NCBI RefSeq assembly: GCF_000382045.1
Contig: NZ_KB907451.1
Coordinates: forward strand, 558,001 to 622,000
Reading direction: 5' to 3'
Length of the DNA stretch: 64,000 nucleotides
Source: Variovorax atrisoli 110B
Lineage (GTDB): Bacteria; Pseudomonadota; Gammaproteobacteria; Burkholderiales; Burkholderiaceae_C
The translations under genes and the position numbers were made by a program. Shown one piece after another: positions 40,149 through 50,744 of this stretch. The notes under the pieces are model-generated. The model was not told the origin of the DNA. It ran no database searches and saw only the letters and a list, made by a program, of their open reading frames with translations. Every line of letters starts with the position of its first letter. Position 1 is the first letter of the stretch.

Positions 40149-41770
40149 GATGTCGTTGTGTTGGGTTGTCTCAGTTTGAATCGCTGGAGCTTGCCGGTTT
40201 CGGTGCGCGGCAGCGCCGGCACGAACTCGATCTCCCTCGGGTATTTGAACGGCGCGATGGTCGCCTTCACGTGGTCCTGCAGTGTCTTCACGAGGGCGGC
40301 ATTGCCTTCGTTGCCCGGCTTGAGGACGCAGAACGCCTTCACGATCATGCCGCGCTCCGGATCGGGCTTGCCGATCACACCGCACTCGGCCACCGCAGGG
40401 TGCTTGAGCAACGCGTCCTCGACCTCCGGACCGCCGACGTTGTAGCCGGCTGTGATGATCATGTCGTCGGCGCGTGCCTGGTAGAAGAAGTAGCCGTCGT
40501 CGTCCTGCACGAAGGAATCGCCCGGATAGTTCCAGCCATTCTTCACGTAGTCGGTCTGCCGTGGATCGTCGAGATAGCGGCAGCCCACGGGCCCCTGCAG
40601 CGCGAGCTTGCCGACCGTTCCGCGCGGCACTTCGTTGCCCTGGTTGTCCACCACCTTCGCGGTGAAGCCCGGCACGACCTTTCCGACCGCGCCACGGCGC
40701 ACGTCGGCGCCCGCGGCCGAGATGTAGATATGGAAGACCTCGGTGCCCCCGATGCCGTCGAGCATCTCGATGCCGGAGGCCTCCTTCCACAGCTGCCGCG
40801 TGGCGTCGGGCAGGGCTTCGCCGGCGCTCACGCTGATGCGAAGAGTGGGCATGCCGTGCTGCCTCACGAACGGCGCCATCTGGCGATAGAACGTGGGCGC
40901 CGTGTAGCAGATGGTCGCGCCGACCTCGTTGATGAGCTTCACCAGCCCTTCGGGCGTGAACGGCGCATCGGGGAAGTAGACGGAGGCGCCGGCCCACATC
41001 GGAAACACCAGCAGTCCGCCGAGCCCGAAGGTGAAGGCCAGCGGCGGCGAGCCCACGACGATGTCGTCGCTGCACGCGCGCAGCACGTGGCGTGGCCAGG
41101 TCTGGCACATCGCGAGCACGTCGCGATGCGTGGTGACAGGGGCCTTCGGCTTGCCTGTGGTGCCCGAGGTGAAAGCCAGCAGCGCGATGTCGTCCGACGC
41201 CGTGGGGCAGGCCTGGAACACGCCGCTCTTCTTCGCTGCGCGCGCCGACAGCGAGTCGTCGGCATCGGGCTTGTTGAACGCCACCACCGTGGCGAGCACC
41301 GGATGCTCCCGCTGTGCGATCGCCAGCTCTTCGAGCAGTCGCCCGTCGCACAGTGCGGCCACGGGCTGGGCCTTCTCGATGATGTCGCCCAGCTCCTTGG
41401 CGCGCAGCAGCGGCATCGTCGCCACCGCGATCAGCCCGGCCTTCACCACTGCGAGCCATGCGAGGGCCATGGCCACCGAATTGCCGCCGCGCAGCAGCAC
41501 GCGGTTGCCCGGCACCAGCTTGAGATCCTCGATCAGCACCTGCGCGATGCGATTGACCTCGACGGCCGCCTGCGCATAGGTCAACGTGCCCTGCGGCGAG
41601 CGCAGCATCGGCTTGTCGCCGAAGCCCTTCGCCGCAGCCTTGTCGAGAAGTTCCTCGACCAGGTTGAGCTGGTCGGGCAACTGCAGCTCGGGCAGTTCGT
41701 AGCGAAAGACGGGCAGCTGTGCCGCGGGCGGCAAGCGGTCGTGAACGAAGCGGTCGACTTGGGCAGACAC
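40145..41770 (-). CDS. AMP-dependent aryl-CoA ligase (benzoate/2-aminobenzoate-CoA ligase type)
   Basis: A 541-residue member of the acyl-adenylate-forming family. Adenylation motifs TSGTTGKPKAP and YNVGGPEVEDALLKHP are present, and TETGKLQRFKL near the end holds the catalytic lysine. Size and surrounding residues fit benzoate- or anthranilate-CoA ligases. It would activate the aromatic acid with ATP and CoA for the hydroxylase/reductase fusion encoded first in the operon. Five bases separate it from the dehydrogenase gene upstream. Confidence 0.87.
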   Translation of the reverse strand: MSAQVDRFVHDRLPPAAQLPVFRYELPELQLPDQLNLVEELLDKAAAKGFGDKPMLRSPQGTLTYAQAAVEVNRIAQVLIEDLKLVPGNRVLLRGGNSVAMALAWLAVVKAGLIAVATMPLLRAKELGDIIEKAQPVAALCDGRLLEELAIAQREHPVLATVVAFNKPDADDSLSARAAKKSGVFQACPTASDDIALLAFTSGTTGKPKAPVTTHRDVLAMCQTWPRHVLRACSDDIVVGSPPLAFTFGLGGLLVFPMWAGASVYFPDAPFTPEGLVKLINEVGATICYTAPTFYRQMAPFVRQHGMPTLRISVSAGEALPDATRQLWKEASGIEMLDGIGGTEVFHIYISAAGADVRRGAVGKVVPGFTAKVVDNQGNEVPRGTVGKLALQGPVGCRYLDDPRQTDYVKNGWNYPGDSFVQDDDGYFFYQARADDMIITAGYNVGGPEVEDALLKHPAVAECGVIGKPDPERGMIVKAFCVLKPGNEGNAALVKTLQDHVKATIAPFKYPREIEFVPALPRTETGKLQRFKLRQPNTTTS

Positions 41771-41775
41771 GGTGT

Positions 41776-42969
41776 TTATCCCCGTAGAACGGATTTGCCG
41801 ATGATCAGTTGTTGAACTTCCGTCGCGCCCTCGTAGATGCGCAGCGAGCGGATGTCGCGGTAGAGGCTTTCAACCTTCGTGCCAACCTTCACGCCGAGGC
41901 CGCCGTGCATCTGCAGCGCCATGTCGATCACGCGGCTCGCGTTCTCGGTCGCGCACATCTTGGCCATGGCCGCGGCGGCCGACACGTCGCCCACTGCCGG
42001 TGCGCCGCGCCGCTCGGCGTCGTCGCGCATCCATGCGGCGCGGTAGGTGAGCAGCGCTGCACCGTCGATGAGCGCGGCCATCTCGCCGAGCTTCGCCTGC
42101 GTGAGCTGGAAGTCCGCCAGCGTCTGGCCGAACATGCGGCGCTTCTTCGAATGGGCGATCGCTTCCGCCAGCGCGCGCCGGCCCATGCCGAGCGCCGCCC
42201 CGGCCACCGAGGCGCGGAATATGTCGAGCGTGCGCATCGCGAGCTTGAAGCCGCCGTTGAGCTCACCCAGCTGCGCGGTGCGCGGCACGACGCAGCTCTC
42301 GAAGCGCAGAGTGGCCAGCGGGTGCGGCGCCATCACGTCGATGTGCGCGGAGGTGTCGAGGCCCGGCGTCTTCGCATCGACGATGAAGGCGGTGATGCCG
42401 CGCGTGCCGCCCGCCGCGTCGGTCTTCGCGAACACGCAGTAGAAGTCGGCGATGCCGCCGTTGCTGATCCAGGTCTTCTCACCGTCGAGCTTCCAGCCGT
42501 CGGTGGTCGCTTCGGCGCGCATCGCCATCGCGCCCACGTCGGAGCCGGCTTCGGGCTCGCTGAGCGCGAAGGCCGCGATCTTGCTGCCCTTGGCCACGGC
42601 GGTCAGGTAGTCGGCGTGTTGCTGCGGCGTGCCTGCGAGCGTGATCGCACCGCTGCCCAGGCCCTGCATCGCGAAGGCGAAGTCGGCCAGCGGCGAGTGG
42701 TAGGCGAGCGTCTCGCGCAGCAGCACGAGGGCGCGCGAGTCGAGTCGCTCCAGTGCGCCGCCGGAACTGCCCGGTACGCAATAGCGCAGCCAGCCGCCGG
42801 CGCCGAGGCGCTGGACCCAGTCGCGGCAGGCCACGCGGTCGTCATGCTCGTCGACCTGCTGCGCGTCGGCCCAGGGCAGCAGGCCGTCGGCCAGCGTGCG
42901 GTGTGCGTCGTCGAAGAAGGGCAGCGCGAGGTGCGCCGTCGAAGGTGGTGCGGGAGCCTTGGTCAACAT
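41776..42969 (-). CDS. acyl-CoA dehydrogenase
   Basis: A 397-residue flavoprotein of the acyl-CoA dehydrogenase family. Conserved blocks include FALSEPEAGSDVGAMAMRAE (FAD/substrate site), GEKTWISNGGIADFYCVFA and MALQMHGGLGVKV near the end. It would oxidise a ring-derived CoA ester, passing electrons to ETF. It lies between enoyl-CoA hydratase and ligase genes in the catabolic operon with four-base gaps, so it is co-transcribed with them. Confidence 0.88.
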   Translation of the reverse strand: MLTKAPAPPSTAHLALPFFDDAHRTLADGLLPWADAQQVDEHDDRVACRDWVQRLGAGGWLRYCVPGSSGGALERLDSRALVLLRETLAYHSPLADFAFAMQGLGSGAITLAGTPQQHADYLTAVAKGSKIAAFALSEPEAGSDVGAMAMRAEATTDGWKLDGEKTWISNGGIADFYCVFAKTDAAGGTRGITAFIVDAKTPGLDTSAHIDVMAPHPLATLRFESCVVPRTAQLGELNGGFKLAMRTLDIFRASVAGAALGMGRRALAEAIAHSKKRRMFGQTLADFQLTQAKLGEMAALIDGAALLTYRAAWMRDDAERRGAPAVGDVSAAAAMAKMCATENASRVIDMALQMHGGLGVKVGTKVESLYRDIRSLRIYEGATEVQQLIIGKSVLRG

Positions 42970-42973
42970 CGCG

Positions 42974-43828
42974 TCAGTCCCCGCCGAAGACCGGCTTGCG
43001 CTTGGCGGCGAAGGCTTCGTAGGCGCGCTTGAAGTCCTCGGTCTGCATGCAGATGGCCTGTGCCTGCGCTTCGGCTTCGATGGCCTGGTCGATGGTCATC
43101 GACCATTCCTGCGACAGCATCGTCTTCGTCATGCCGTGCGCGAAGGTCGGGCCTTCGGCGAGGTCGCGCGCGACCTTGGTGGCAGCCTCGAGCAGCGCAT
43201 CGCTTTCGTGCAGTGCGTTGAAGAAGCCCCACGAATGGCCTTCCTGCGCCGTCATCGCGCGGCCGGTGAAGAGCAGCTCCGACGCGCGGCCCTGGCCGAT
43301 CACGCGCGGCAGCAGCGCGCACGCGCCCATGTCCGCGCCGGCGAGGCCCACGCGAGTGAACAGGAAAGCGGTGCGCGTGGCGGGCGAGCCGTAGCGCAGG
43401 TCGCAGGCCAGCGCGATCATCGCGCCGGCACCTGCGCACACGCCGTCGATCGCGCCGACGATGGGCTGCGGGCAGGCGCGCATCGCCTTCACCAGGTCGC
43501 CCGTCATGCGCGTGAACTCCAGCAGCTCGGGCATGCGCATGCCGGTCAGCGGGCCGATGATCTCGTGCACGTCGCCGCCGGAGCAGAAATTGCCGCCAGC
43601 GCCGGTCACGACGATCGCCTTCACGTCGGTGGCGTAGACCAGCGCACGGAACAGGTCGCGCAGCTCGCCGTAGGAGTCGAAAGTCAGCGGGTTCTTGCGA
43701 TCGGGCCGGTTCAGCGTGATGGTGCCCACGCCGGCCTCGAAGCTCCATGCGAAGTGCTCCGCCTTGTAGGCCGCCTTGGGTTCGAATTGCGCGCGCATGG
43801 GATTGCCCGCGCCGATGTAGTGCTTCAT
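42974..43828 (-). CDS. enoyl-CoA hydratase/isomerase family protein
   Basis: A 284-residue crotonase-fold protein. The oxyanion-hole block is [18 protein letters not shown] and a second is [20 protein letters not shown]. It would hydrate, isomerise or open a CoA-bound intermediate after ring reduction. The gene overlaps the MarR gene by four bases (ATGA) and lies four bases before the dehydrogenase gene. Confidence 0.87.
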   Translation of the reverse strand: MKHYIGAGNPMRAQFEPKAAYKAEHFAWSFEAGVGTITLNRPDRKNPLTFDSYGELRDLFRALVYATDVKAIVVTGAGGNFCSGGDVHEIIGPLTGMRMPELLEFTRMTGDLVKAMRACPQPIVGAIDGVCAGAGAMIALACDLRYGSPATRTAFLFTRVGLAGADMGACALLPRVIGQGRASELLFTGRAMTAQEGHSWGFFNALHESDALLEAATKVARDLAEGPTFAHGMTKTMLSQEWSMTIDQAIEAEAQAQAICMQTEDFKRAYEAFAAKRKPVFGGD

Positions 43829-44307
43829 TCGGTCTCCGCCATCAGTAGTTGGTTGTGCGAGTGCTGCTTGACCTTGCCCAGCAGCTTGTGCAGTTGCGCG
43901 ATCTCCTTGGCGCTGAGGCCCGCGAAGGCCTCGACGATCCAGTCCTCGTGCTGCTGCGCCATTTCATTGAAGAGCTTGCGCCCGCGCGGCGTGAGGCGCA
44001 CGCGCCACGCGCGGCGGTCGCCCTCCACGTTGATGCGCTCGACCAGCCCTTCGGACACGAGCTGGTCGGTGATACCGGTCACGTTGCCGCCCGTCACCAT
44101 CATGCGGCGCGAGAGCTCGTTCATCTTGAGGCCCTCGGGCGAGCGCTCGAGCTGCGACATCAGGTCGAAGCGCGGCAGCGTGGTGCCGAACTGCGAGCGC
44201 AGTTCGTTGCGCACCTGCTTCTCGATCAGCTGGGTGCAGGTGAGCAGCCGAAGCCACAGCCGCAGCGCCTCGGGATGTTCGCTGTGCGCGCGCGCTTCGA
44301 GGTCCAT
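43825..44307 (-). CDS. MarR family regulator
   Basis: A 160-residue winged-helix protein. The recognition region is [20 protein letters not shown] and the wing [16 protein letters not shown]. MarR proteins of aromatic catabolic operons usually repress them until a CoA thioester binds. It is inside the operon it probably controls, two genes' width from the promoter whose palindrome lies at 46701-46718. ATG 44307 is chosen over upstream in-frame starts that would overlap the fusion gene. Confidence 0.88.
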   Translation of the reverse strand: MDLEARAHSEHPEALRLWLRLLTCTQLIEKQVRNELRSQFGTTLPRFDLMSQLERSPEGLKMNELSRRMMVTGGNVTGITDQLVSEGLVERINVEGDRRAWRVRLTPRGRKLFNEMAQQHEDWIVEAFAGLSAKEIAQLHKLLGKVKQHSHNQLLMAETE

Positions 44308-44308
44308 G

Positions 44309-46693
44309 TCAGTGCGTCTCCTCGCTGTTCTGCGCGGCCATCGCCGCATTGGCGGCGGCCGCGAGCTGCTGCTGCTTGGCGATTTCGCGGTACATCTGGT
44401 CGCGCCCGCTCAGGTACTGCCGCGGCCATTCGATGTCGCGGCTCTGCAGCTTGGCGGCTTCGTGCAGGGTCCAGGCAGGGTCGGCAAGATGCGGGCGCGC
44501 GATGGCGCACAGGTCGGCGCGGCCGGCCGCGATGATGCTGTTGGCCTGGTCGGCATCGGTGATGGCGCCCACCGCGATGGTCGAGATGCCGACCTCGTTG
44601 CGGATGCGGTCGGAGAACGGCGTCTGGTACATGCGGCCGTACACCGGTTTCGCGGCGCGCGTGGTCTGGCCGGACGACACGTCGATGAAGTCGGCGCCGG
44701 CCTCCTTGAACAGGCGCGCGACCACGATGGCGTCGGCATCGGTGTTGCCGCCGGGCGCCCAGTCGTGCGCTGAGATGCGCACGCTCATCGGCCTGTCGGC
44801 GGGCCATGCGGCGCGCATGGCGCGGAACACTTCGAGGGGGTAGCGGCAGCGCGCCTCGATGTCGCCACCGTATTCGTCGGTGCGCAGGTTGGTGAGCGGG
44901 CTGATGAAGGCCGACAGCAGGTAGCCGTGCGCGCAGTGCAGCTCGAGCCAGTCGAAGCCGCACTCGGCGGCGCGGCGGGTCGAGTCGACGAACTGGTCGC
45001 GCAGCGTGTCCATCTCGGCGCGGGTGATGGCGGCGGGCAGCTGGTTCTGTTCGCCGTAGGGCAGCGCGCTCGCGCCCAGCAGCGGCCAGTTGCCGCTTTC
45101 GAGCGGCTCGTCGGTGCCTTCCCAGCCCACGCGGGTCGAGCCCTTGGGTCCGCTGTGGCCGAGCTGCATCGCGATCTTGGCGCTCGACTGCGTGTGCACG
45201 AAGTCGACGATGCGCTTGAAGGCGGCCTGCTGCGCGTCGTTGTAGAGGCCCGTGCAGCCGGGCGTGATGCGGCCTTCGGGCGTCGGGCTCGTCATTTCGA
45301 CGAACACCATGGCCGCACCGCCGAGGGCGCGTGCGCCCAGGTGCACCAGCAGGAAGTCTTGCGGCACGCCGTCGACCGCGCTGTAGGTGGCCATGGGCGA
45401 CACCAGGATGCGGTTCTTCAGCGTGAGCCCGCGCACCTTCAGCGGCATGAGCATCGGCGGCATCGCCTTGCCACCTGCGAGCCACTGCTCGTAGCCGCTG
45501 AGCCACTGCGTGTCGCGCAGGCGCAGGTTCTCGTGGCTGATGCGCTGCGAGCGGGTGAGCAGCGAGTACGCGAACTGCTCGATCTGCATGCCCGTGTAGC
45601 GCGGCACGTTCTCGAACCACTCCGTGGAGTTGCGCGCGGCATTCTGGATCTTCAGCACCTCGACGCTGCGGCGCGCCTCGTAGCCTTCGAGCACGTGGTC
45701 GACCGTGCCGCCCCGTGCGAACTCGTTGGCCAGGTCGATCGCGTCTTCCAGCGCCAGCTTGGTGCCCGAGCCGATCGAGAAGTGCGCCGTGTGTGCCGCA
45801 TCGCCCATCAGCACCACGGGCACGGAGCGGCCCTCGACGTCGATGCGATGCGTCCAGCGCTCGCACACCACGCGCGGAAAGCGGATCCAGTTGGCCGAGC
45901 CGCGCAGGTGCGTGGCGTTGCTGATGAGCGAATGGCCGCCGAGGTACCTGGCGAAGAGCTTCTCGCAGAAGGCGATGGCCTCGGGCTGCTCCATCTGGTC
46001 GAGGCCGTGGGCCTTCCAGACGGCCTCGGGCGTCTCGACGATGAAGGTCGAGGTCTTGTCGTCGAACTGGTAGGCATGCGCCTGAAACCAGCCGTGCTCG
46101 GTCTGCTCGAAGGCGAAGGTGAAGGCGTCGAAGGTCTGGTGCGTGCCCAGCCACACGAAGCGGCAGTTGCGCAGGTCGATGTCGGGCCTGAACACGTCGG
46201 CGTAGCGCTGGCGGATGCGGCTGTTGAGGCCGTCGCTGGCGATCACCAGGTCGGCCTTGTACTTGGCGGCCATCGCCTGGTCGTCGGAGACGTCGGTCTC
46301 GAACACCAGTTCGACGCCCAGCTCGAGGCAGCGCTCCTGCAGGATGTTGAGCAGTCGCTTGCGGCCGATACCGCAGAAGCCGTGGCCGCCCGAGCGCACC
46401 TGGCGGCCCTTGAAGAAGACCTGGATGTCGTCCCAGTGGTGGAACTCGTTGCCGATGAGTGCCGCGGTCGGCGCATCGGCCGCGCGCAGGTTGGCCAGTG
46501 TCTGGTCGCTCAGCACCACGCCCCAGCCGAAGGTGTCGAAGGGGCGGTTGCGTTCCACCACGGTGATCTGCAGCGCCGGGTTGCGCGCCTTCATCAGCAG
46601 GGCGAAGTACAGGCCTGCCGGCCCGCCGCCGATGCACAGGATGCGTTGGAGGTCCGAGGCGGGAGCGGACTTGGACGGGTCGAGGCTGTTCAT
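44309..46693 (-). CDS. fused FAD hydroxylase / old-yellow-enzyme (2-aminobenzoyl-CoA monooxygenase/reductase type)
   Basis: A 794-residue fusion. The N-terminal half is an FAD-dependent aromatic hydroxylase ([20 protein letters not shown], then [15 protein letters not shown]). The C-terminal half, from about residue 410, is an old-yellow-enzyme TIM barrel ([15 protein letters not shown], later [20 protein letters not shown]). This architecture is known for 2-aminobenzoyl-CoA monooxygenase/reductase and salicylyl-CoA 5-hydroxylase. With the aryl-CoA ligase and Rid protein in the operon, anthranilate is the more likely substrate. It is the first gene after the promoter at 46701-46729. Confidence 0.88.
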   Translation of the reverse strand: MNSLDPSKSAPASDLQRILCIGGGPAGLYFALLMKARNPALQITVVERNRPFDTFGWGVVLSDQTLANLRAADAPTAALIGNEFHHWDDIQVFFKGRQVRSGGHGFCGIGRKRLLNILQERCLELGVELVFETDVSDDQAMAAKYKADLVIASDGLNSRIRQRYADVFRPDIDLRNCRFVWLGTHQTFDAFTFAFEQTEHGWFQAHAYQFDDKTSTFIVETPEAVWKAHGLDQMEQPEAIAFCEKLFARYLGGHSLISNATHLRGSANWIRFPRVVCERWTHRIDVEGRSVPVVLMGDAAHTAHFSIGSGTKLALEDAIDLANEFARGGTVDHVLEGYEARRSVEVLKIQNAARNSTEWFENVPRYTGMQIEQFAYSLLTRSQRISHENLRLRDTQWLSGYEQWLAGGKAMPPMLMPLKVRGLTLKNRILVSPMATYSAVDGVPQDFLLVHLGARALGGAAMVFVEMTSPTPEGRITPGCTGLYNDAQQAAFKRIVDFVHTQSSAKIAMQLGHSGPKGSTRVGWEGTDEPLESGNWPLLGASALPYGEQNQLPAAITRAEMDTLRDQFVDSTRRAAECGFDWLELHCAHGYLLSAFISPLTNLRTDEYGGDIEARCRYPLEVFRAMRAAWPADRPMSVRISAHDWAPGGNTDADAIVVARLFKEAGADFIDVSSGQTTRAAKPVYGRMYQTPFSDRIRNEVGISTIAVGAITDADQANSIIAAGRADLCAIARPHLADPAWTLHEAAKLQSRDIEWPRQYLSGRDQMYREIAKQQQLAAAANAAMAAQNSEETH

Positions 46694-46700
46694 GGCTAAA

Positions 46701-46729
46701 TAGTTTAGACATAAACAATCTAATGTCAA
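46701..46729 (-). promoter_or_regulatory. promoter with palindromic operator of the aryl-CoA operon
   Basis: On the minus strand TTGACA (46724-46729) and TAAACT (46702-46707) are 16 bases apart and precede the start at 46693. The imperfect palindrome TAGTTTA-N4-TAAACAA (46701-46718) covers the -10 and spacer and is a likely site for the operon's MarR protein. Confidence 0.65.
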
Positions 46730-46789
46730 TCCGGGTTCGCGCAGGCCCGAAGCCGCCGCAGATCGCGGCTTGCGCCGACACGGGAAGTC

Positions 46790-48097
46790 ATGCAAAAGCT
46801 TGGAAAAATCAATACCATGGCTGCCATGCAACACTTGATACCCAAGATCGAGTCGCAGCTGGCGTCGCTGCCTGTCCCTATCGCGCTCGAGCTGCCCGAT
46901 GGCCGGCGCGTCGCACAGGCCGGAGCCCGCGTCACCCTGGCCTTCAAGGAATGGACGGTGCTGGCCAAGCTGGCGGCACGGCAGGTGGGCGCCATCGGCG
47001 AGGCCTACGTCGAGGGCAAGGTGCAGATCGAAGGCGCCATGCGCGACCTGATCGACGCCACGGTCGGCATGCTCCCCGGCAACCCGGCGGAGACCGACAC
47101 CGGCTGGTGGAGCCGCCTGCAGCGCCGGGCCAAGTCGCACGGCTCGCACTCGCTGCGCAAGGACGCGGCGCAGATCGAGTTCCACTACGACGTCTCCGAC
47201 GACTTCTACGCGCTGTGGCTCGACCCGCGCCGCGTGTATTCATGCGCCTATTTCCGCACGCCCGACCTCACGCTGGCACAGGCGCAGGAAGCCAAGCTCG
47301 ACCACATCTGCCGCAAGCTGATGCTGCAGCCGGGCGAGCGCTACCTCGACATCGGCTCCGGATGGGGCGCCCTGCTGCTGTGGGCCGCAGAGCACTACGG
47401 CGTGGACGCCACCGGCATCACGCTGTCGAAGAACCAGCATGCGCACGTGCAGCGGCTCATCGAGGAGAAGGGGCTACAGGGCCGGGTGCGCGTCGAGCTG
47501 CGCGACTACCGCGAAGTGCCCACCGACAGGCCCTTCGACAAGATTTCCTCCGTCGGCATGTTCGAGCACGTGGGTGCGGCCAACATGCCGACCTACTTCC
47601 GCAAGATCCATGCGCTGCTGAAGCCCGGCGGCCTGGTGATGAACCACGGCATCACCTCCGGCGAGCTCAACTACCGGCAGCTCGGCGCCGGCATGGGCGA
47701 CTTCATCGAGAAGTACATCTTCCCGGGCGGCGAGCTGCTGCACGTGACGCACGTGCTGCGCGAGACGGCCGCGGCCGGCCTGGAGATGGTCGATACCGAA
47801 AGCCTGCGGCCGCACTACGCGCGCACGCTCTGGGCCTGGTCGGACGCGCTGGAGTCGCAGCTCGACACGGCGCGGGAAGTGCTGCAGCGAAGCGGCGGCC
47901 GCCAGAAGGAGAACGCGGAACGCATCCTGCGCGCCTATCGCCTCTACCTCGCGGGCTCCGCCATGAGCTTCGAGCAGGGCTGGATCTCGCTGCACCAGAT
48001 GCTTTCCACCAAGCCCGACGGCAAGGTCGAACACGGCGTCCTTCGCGGCGCTCAATCGGTGTACCCTTTTGCGCGTGACTACATCTACAACAAGTGA
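46790..48097 (+). CDS. cyclopropane-fatty-acyl-phospholipid synthase family protein
   Basis: A 435-residue SAM-dependent methyltransferase. Its catalytic half has the family's blocks: [38 protein letters not shown] (SAM site), [12 protein letters not shown] and [19 protein letters not shown]. The enzyme would add a methylene group to lipid acyl chains; the N-terminal region has the usual non-catalytic domain. An in-frame ATG at 46817 is an alternative start (27 bases later). It is divergent from the catabolic operon and just ahead of the DUF1840 gene. Confidence 0.88.
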   Translation: MQKLGKINTMAAMQHLIPKIESQLASLPVPIALELPDGRRVAQAGARVTLAFKEWTVLAKLAARQVGAIGEAYVEGKVQIEGAMRDLIDATVGMLPGNPAETDTGWWSRLQRRAKSHGSHSLRKDAAQIEFHYDVSDDFYALWLDPRRVYSCAYFRTPDLTLAQAQEAKLDHICRKLMLQPGERYLDIGSGWGALLLWAAEHYGVDATGITLSKNQHAHVQRLIEEKGLQGRVRVELRDYREVPTDRPFDKISSVGMFEHVGAANMPTYFRKIHALLKPGGLVMNHGITSGELNYRQLGAGMGDFIEKYIFPGGELLHVTHVLRETAAAGLEMVDTESLRPHYARTLWAWSDALESQLDTAREVLQRSGGRQKENAERILRAYRLYLAGSAMSFEQGWISLHQMLSTKPDGKVEHGVLRGAQSVYPFARDYIYNK

Positions 48098-48108
48098 GTG
48101 AGAACACC

Positions 48109-48432
48109 ATGCTCTATCGATTCCAGTCCCGGGCCGCGCCCGATTTCGTGATGCTCGAAGTGCATGCGCGCCAGTTGCTCGAGATCGTCGGCAAGTCCGC
48201 CGCCCCGCAGGGCATCATCACCGTCGAGCAGATCCCCGGCGCCATCTCGGCCCTCGAGGCCGCCCTGGCACGCGAGGCCTCCAACTCCCACAACAACGAC
48301 GACTACGCCGTCGAAGGCCACGCCAACGAGGCCGAGAAGCAGCACGTCGGCCTGCATCAGCGCGCGATCCCGCTGCTGCACATGCTCAAGGACTCGCTGG
48401 CCGAAAAGAAGGACGTGACCTGGAAGACCTGA
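48109..48432 (+). CDS. DUF1840 family protein
   Basis: A 107-residue protein with the family's opening (MLYRFQSRAAPDFVMLEVHA, then RQLLEIVGKSAAPQGIITV). DUF1840 is found mainly in beta-proteobacteria and has no known role. A GTG at 48094 would overlap the stop of the lipid methyltransferase gene as GTGA, but ATG 48109 matches usual family starts. It is probably in one operon with that gene. Confidence 0.8.
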   Translation: MLYRFQSRAAPDFVMLEVHARQLLEIVGKSAAPQGIITVEQIPGAISALEAALAREASNSHNNDDYAVEGHANEAEKQHVGLHQRAIPLLHMLKDSLAEKKDVTWKT

Positions 48433-48467
48433 TCACCAAAGATCAGCCGCCCCCGGCCCTTTAGTGA

Positions 48468-48557
48468 AACACCACGGACCCCGGCTCTGCCGGTCCGTCG
48501 GTGTTGCCCCCTGCAAGGGGGTTGGCGAAGCGACACGAAGTGCGCGCAGCCTGGGGG
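48468..48557 (-). repeat. interspersed intergenic repeat, copy A
   Basis: A 90-bp element between the ends of the DUF1840 and Bug-receptor genes. Read on the minus strand it matches the two copies at 51524-51718 in blocks such as GCTGCGCGCACTTCG and TGTCGCTTCGCCAACCCC. It contains a CCCCCT-GGGGG hairpin and a GGACCGGCAGAGCCGG-type hairpin, so its RNA would be highly structured and may stabilise or end transcripts. Confidence 0.85.
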
Positions 48558-49580
48558 TCAGTCGACTTTTGCTCCGGAGTCCTTGACCACCTTCGCCCAC
48601 TTCACATGCTCGCTCGCAATGAGCTTCGTGAAGTCCGCAGGCGAGTTCCCGCTCGGGATCGCGCCCTGCGCGAGCATCTTCTCCTTCATGGCCGGCGTGC
48701 CCAGCGCCTTGGCCACTTCCTGCTGGATGCGGTTCACGATCTCCGGTGACGTGCCCGCCGGCGCCAGCAGCCCGAACCACGAGCTTGCCTCGTAGCCCTT
48801 GAGCGTCGGGCCGCCCACTTCCGCCACCGTCGGGATGTCGGGCAGGGCCGGCGAACGCTGTGCGCTCGTCACCGCCAGCGCGGTGAGCTTGCCGGCCTTG
48901 ATCTGCGCCATCGAGGAGGGCAGGTTGTCGAACATCACGTCGGCATTCCCGCCCACCATGTCCAGCAGCGCCGGGCCCGAGCCCTTGTACGGGATGTGGG
49001 CCATGAAGGTGCCCGTCATGCTCTTGAACAGCTCGCCCGCCAGGTGGATCGAGGTGCCGCTGCCGCTGGAGGCCATGTTCAGCTTGCCGGGGTTGGTCTT
49101 GGCGTACTTGATGAAGTCCTGCACGTTGTGGATGTTCAGCGACTTCGCCTTGTCGGCGTTCATCTCCATCACGTTCGGCACGGCGGCCACCAGGGTGATC
49201 GGCGCGAAGTCCTTGATCGGGTCGAAGGGCAGCTTGGGGTACAGCGCGCGGTTGATGCCGTGCGTGCCGACCGTGCCCATCAGCAGCGTGTAGCCGTCGT
49301 TCGGCGCGCGCGCCACGATCTCGGCGCCCACGTTGCCGCCGGCGCCCGCGCGGTTGTCCACGATGAACTGCTGGCCGAAGGCCTTCGAGAGTTCGGGCGC
49401 GATGGCGCGCGCCAGGATGTCGGTGGTGCCGCCGGCCGCGAAGGGCACGACGATGCGCACCGGCTTGGTCGGCCAGGTGCCCTGGGCCCACGAGGGAGCG
49501 GCGATAAGGGTCAGCGCGGCGGCGGCGGATGCGGCCAGCGCGGTGCGGCGATTCAGTGAGAGAAAGGTCTGATGGGTCAT
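48558..49580 (-). CDS. Bug-family tripartite tricarboxylate transporter receptor
   Basis: A 340-residue periplasmic binding protein. The signal peptide has an arginine pair and Ala-rich core ([20 protein letters not shown]) ending before [15 protein letters not shown], the family's usual mature start. [20 protein letters not shown] and [19 protein letters not shown] are conserved Bug blocks. Such proteins bind carboxylates and are very numerous in Burkholderiales, often without a linked transporter, as here. The ligand is not predictable. Confidence 0.88.
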   Translation of the reverse strand: MTHQTFLSLNRRTALAASAAAALTLIAAPSWAQGTWPTKPVRIVVPFAAGGTTDILARAIAPELSKAFGQQFIVDNRAGAGGNVGAEIVARAPNDGYTLLMGTVGTHGINRALYPKLPFDPIKDFAPITLVAAVPNVMEMNADKAKSLNIHNVQDFIKYAKTNPGKLNMASSGSGTSIHLAGELFKSMTGTFMAHIPYKGSGPALLDMVGGNADVMFDNLPSSMAQIKAGKLTALAVTSAQRSPALPDIPTVAEVGGPTLKGYEASSWFGLLAPAGTSPEIVNRIQQEVAKALGTPAMKEKMLAQGAIPSGNSPADFTKLIASEHVKWAKVVKDSGAKVD

Positions 49581-49671
49581 GCGCGCGTTTGTACAGGCGC
49601 GCGCCTCCGCCGTCGCGGGTGAAAACCCCGTGGCTGCGTGAGGGAGTTGGCAGCGCGCGGGCCGCGGCGCC

Positions 49672-50619
49672 TCAGGCCACCTGCATCCGCTGCGCGAACC
49701 GCTCCTCGCGGAAGCGCTCCAGCACGAAATCGATGAACACCCGCGTCTTCGGCGGAAGCAGCTTCTTGCTCGGGTAGTAGAGCCACACCGCCCCCGCATC
49801 CTGGTACCAGTCGGGCAGCAGGCGCATCAGCTCGCCGCTGCGCAGCCCGCGCTCCACGAAGGGCAGAGGCAGCATCGCCGCGCCCAGCCCCATCAGCGCG
49901 GCATGCGCAATCGCCTCGGGGTCGTTGAAGATGGCGCGCGGCCGCGGCAGCTCGACGCTGACCTCGCCTTCGCCTGTGCCTCCGCCCGCGCCGCGCACGC
50001 GCCGCAGCGTCCAGCCGCGCACGCGCCCCGTTGGCGACGAGCGGCGCAACAGCGTGTCGAGCGCCGCCAGGTCCGACGGATGCCGGGGCGGCTTGCGCCC
50101 CTCCATGTATGCGGGCGAGGCCACCGCCACCACGTGGATACGCGCCAGCTCGCGCGCCACCAGTCCGGCCGGCAGTTCGATGCCGCCGCCGATGGCCGCG
50201 TCGAAGCCTTCGCCCACCAGGTCGACCTGCTGGTTGTCGAAGTGCCAGTCGGGCACGATGGCCGGGTAGCGCGCGAGGAACCCGCCCATCATCGGCAGCA
50301 CGTGCTCGCGCCCGAACGCCTGGCCCATGCTCACCTTCAGCGTGCCCGAGGGCTGGCCGTCGTCGGTGTCGACGCCGGCCACCGCCTCGCGCAGCGTGGC
50401 CAGCGCGCCGCCGATCTGCGCGAGGAAGCGCTCCCCGCCCTCGGTCAGCTTCAGGCTGCGCGTGCTGCGCTGGAACAGCCGCAGGCCCAGCCGCGCCTCC
50501 AGCCGCGCCACGTTCTTGCTGACGGCCGCCGGCGTCAGGCCCAGGCGCCGTGCGGCCTCGGAGAAGCTGCCGCCCTCGGCGCTCTGCACGAAGGATTCGA
50601 GGTGATTCAGCGGTTCCAT
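49672..50619 (-). CDS. LysR family transcriptional regulator
   Basis: A 315-residue LysR protein. The N-terminal winged helix is [20 protein letters not shown], then [20 protein letters not shown]. The C-terminal effector domain is complete. It is divergent from the SDR gene at 50745, and a perfect 17-bp palindrome lies between them, so it probably controls that gene and itself. ATG 50619 gives the standard LysR start. Confidence 0.88.
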   Translation of the reverse strand: MEPLNHLESFVQSAEGGSFSEAARRLGLTPAAVSKNVARLEARLGLRLFQRSTRSLKLTEGGERFLAQIGGALATLREAVAGVDTDDGQPSGTLKVSMGQAFGREHVLPMMGGFLARYPAIVPDWHFDNQQVDLVGEGFDAAIGGGIELPAGLVARELARIHVVAVASPAYMEGRKPPRHPSDLAALDTLLRRSSPTGRVRGWTLRRVRGAGGGTGEGEVSVELPRPRAIFNDPEAIAHAALMGLGAAMLPLPFVERGLRSGELMRLLPDWYQDAGAVWLYYPSKKLLPPKTRVFIDFVLERFREERFAQRMQVA

Positions 50620-50640
50620 GGCCGCATTGTGGCGCCCATC

Positions 50641-50657
50641 TTCAACCATTGGTTGAA
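50641..50657. promoter_or_regulatory. LysR-type operator between divergent genes
   Basis: TTCAACCATTGGTTGAA is a perfect 8+1+8 palindrome between the LysR and SDR genes. It contains the T-N11-A LysR-box layout and lies 22 bases from the LysR start, the usual position for autoregulation and control of the divergent gene. Confidence 0.7.
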
Positions 50658-50744
50658 TCTGATTGACTGGATTGACGGCTACCGGAGAAGGAATGAAGCG
50701 CCCAAACTAAGGCCTTCTTCTTCCACCATTGCACAGGAAAAATC

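Noticed and set aside
44927..46699. Plus-strand frame opposite the hydroxylase/old-yellow-enzyme fusion
   Set aside because: The minus-strand product has clear FAD and old-yellow-enzyme motifs; the antisense one is low-complexity and has no ribosome-binding site.
48468..48557. Insertion sequence remnant
   Set aside because: The repeat has no transposase coding, terminal inverted repeats or target duplication; it looks like a non-coding interspersed repeat instead.
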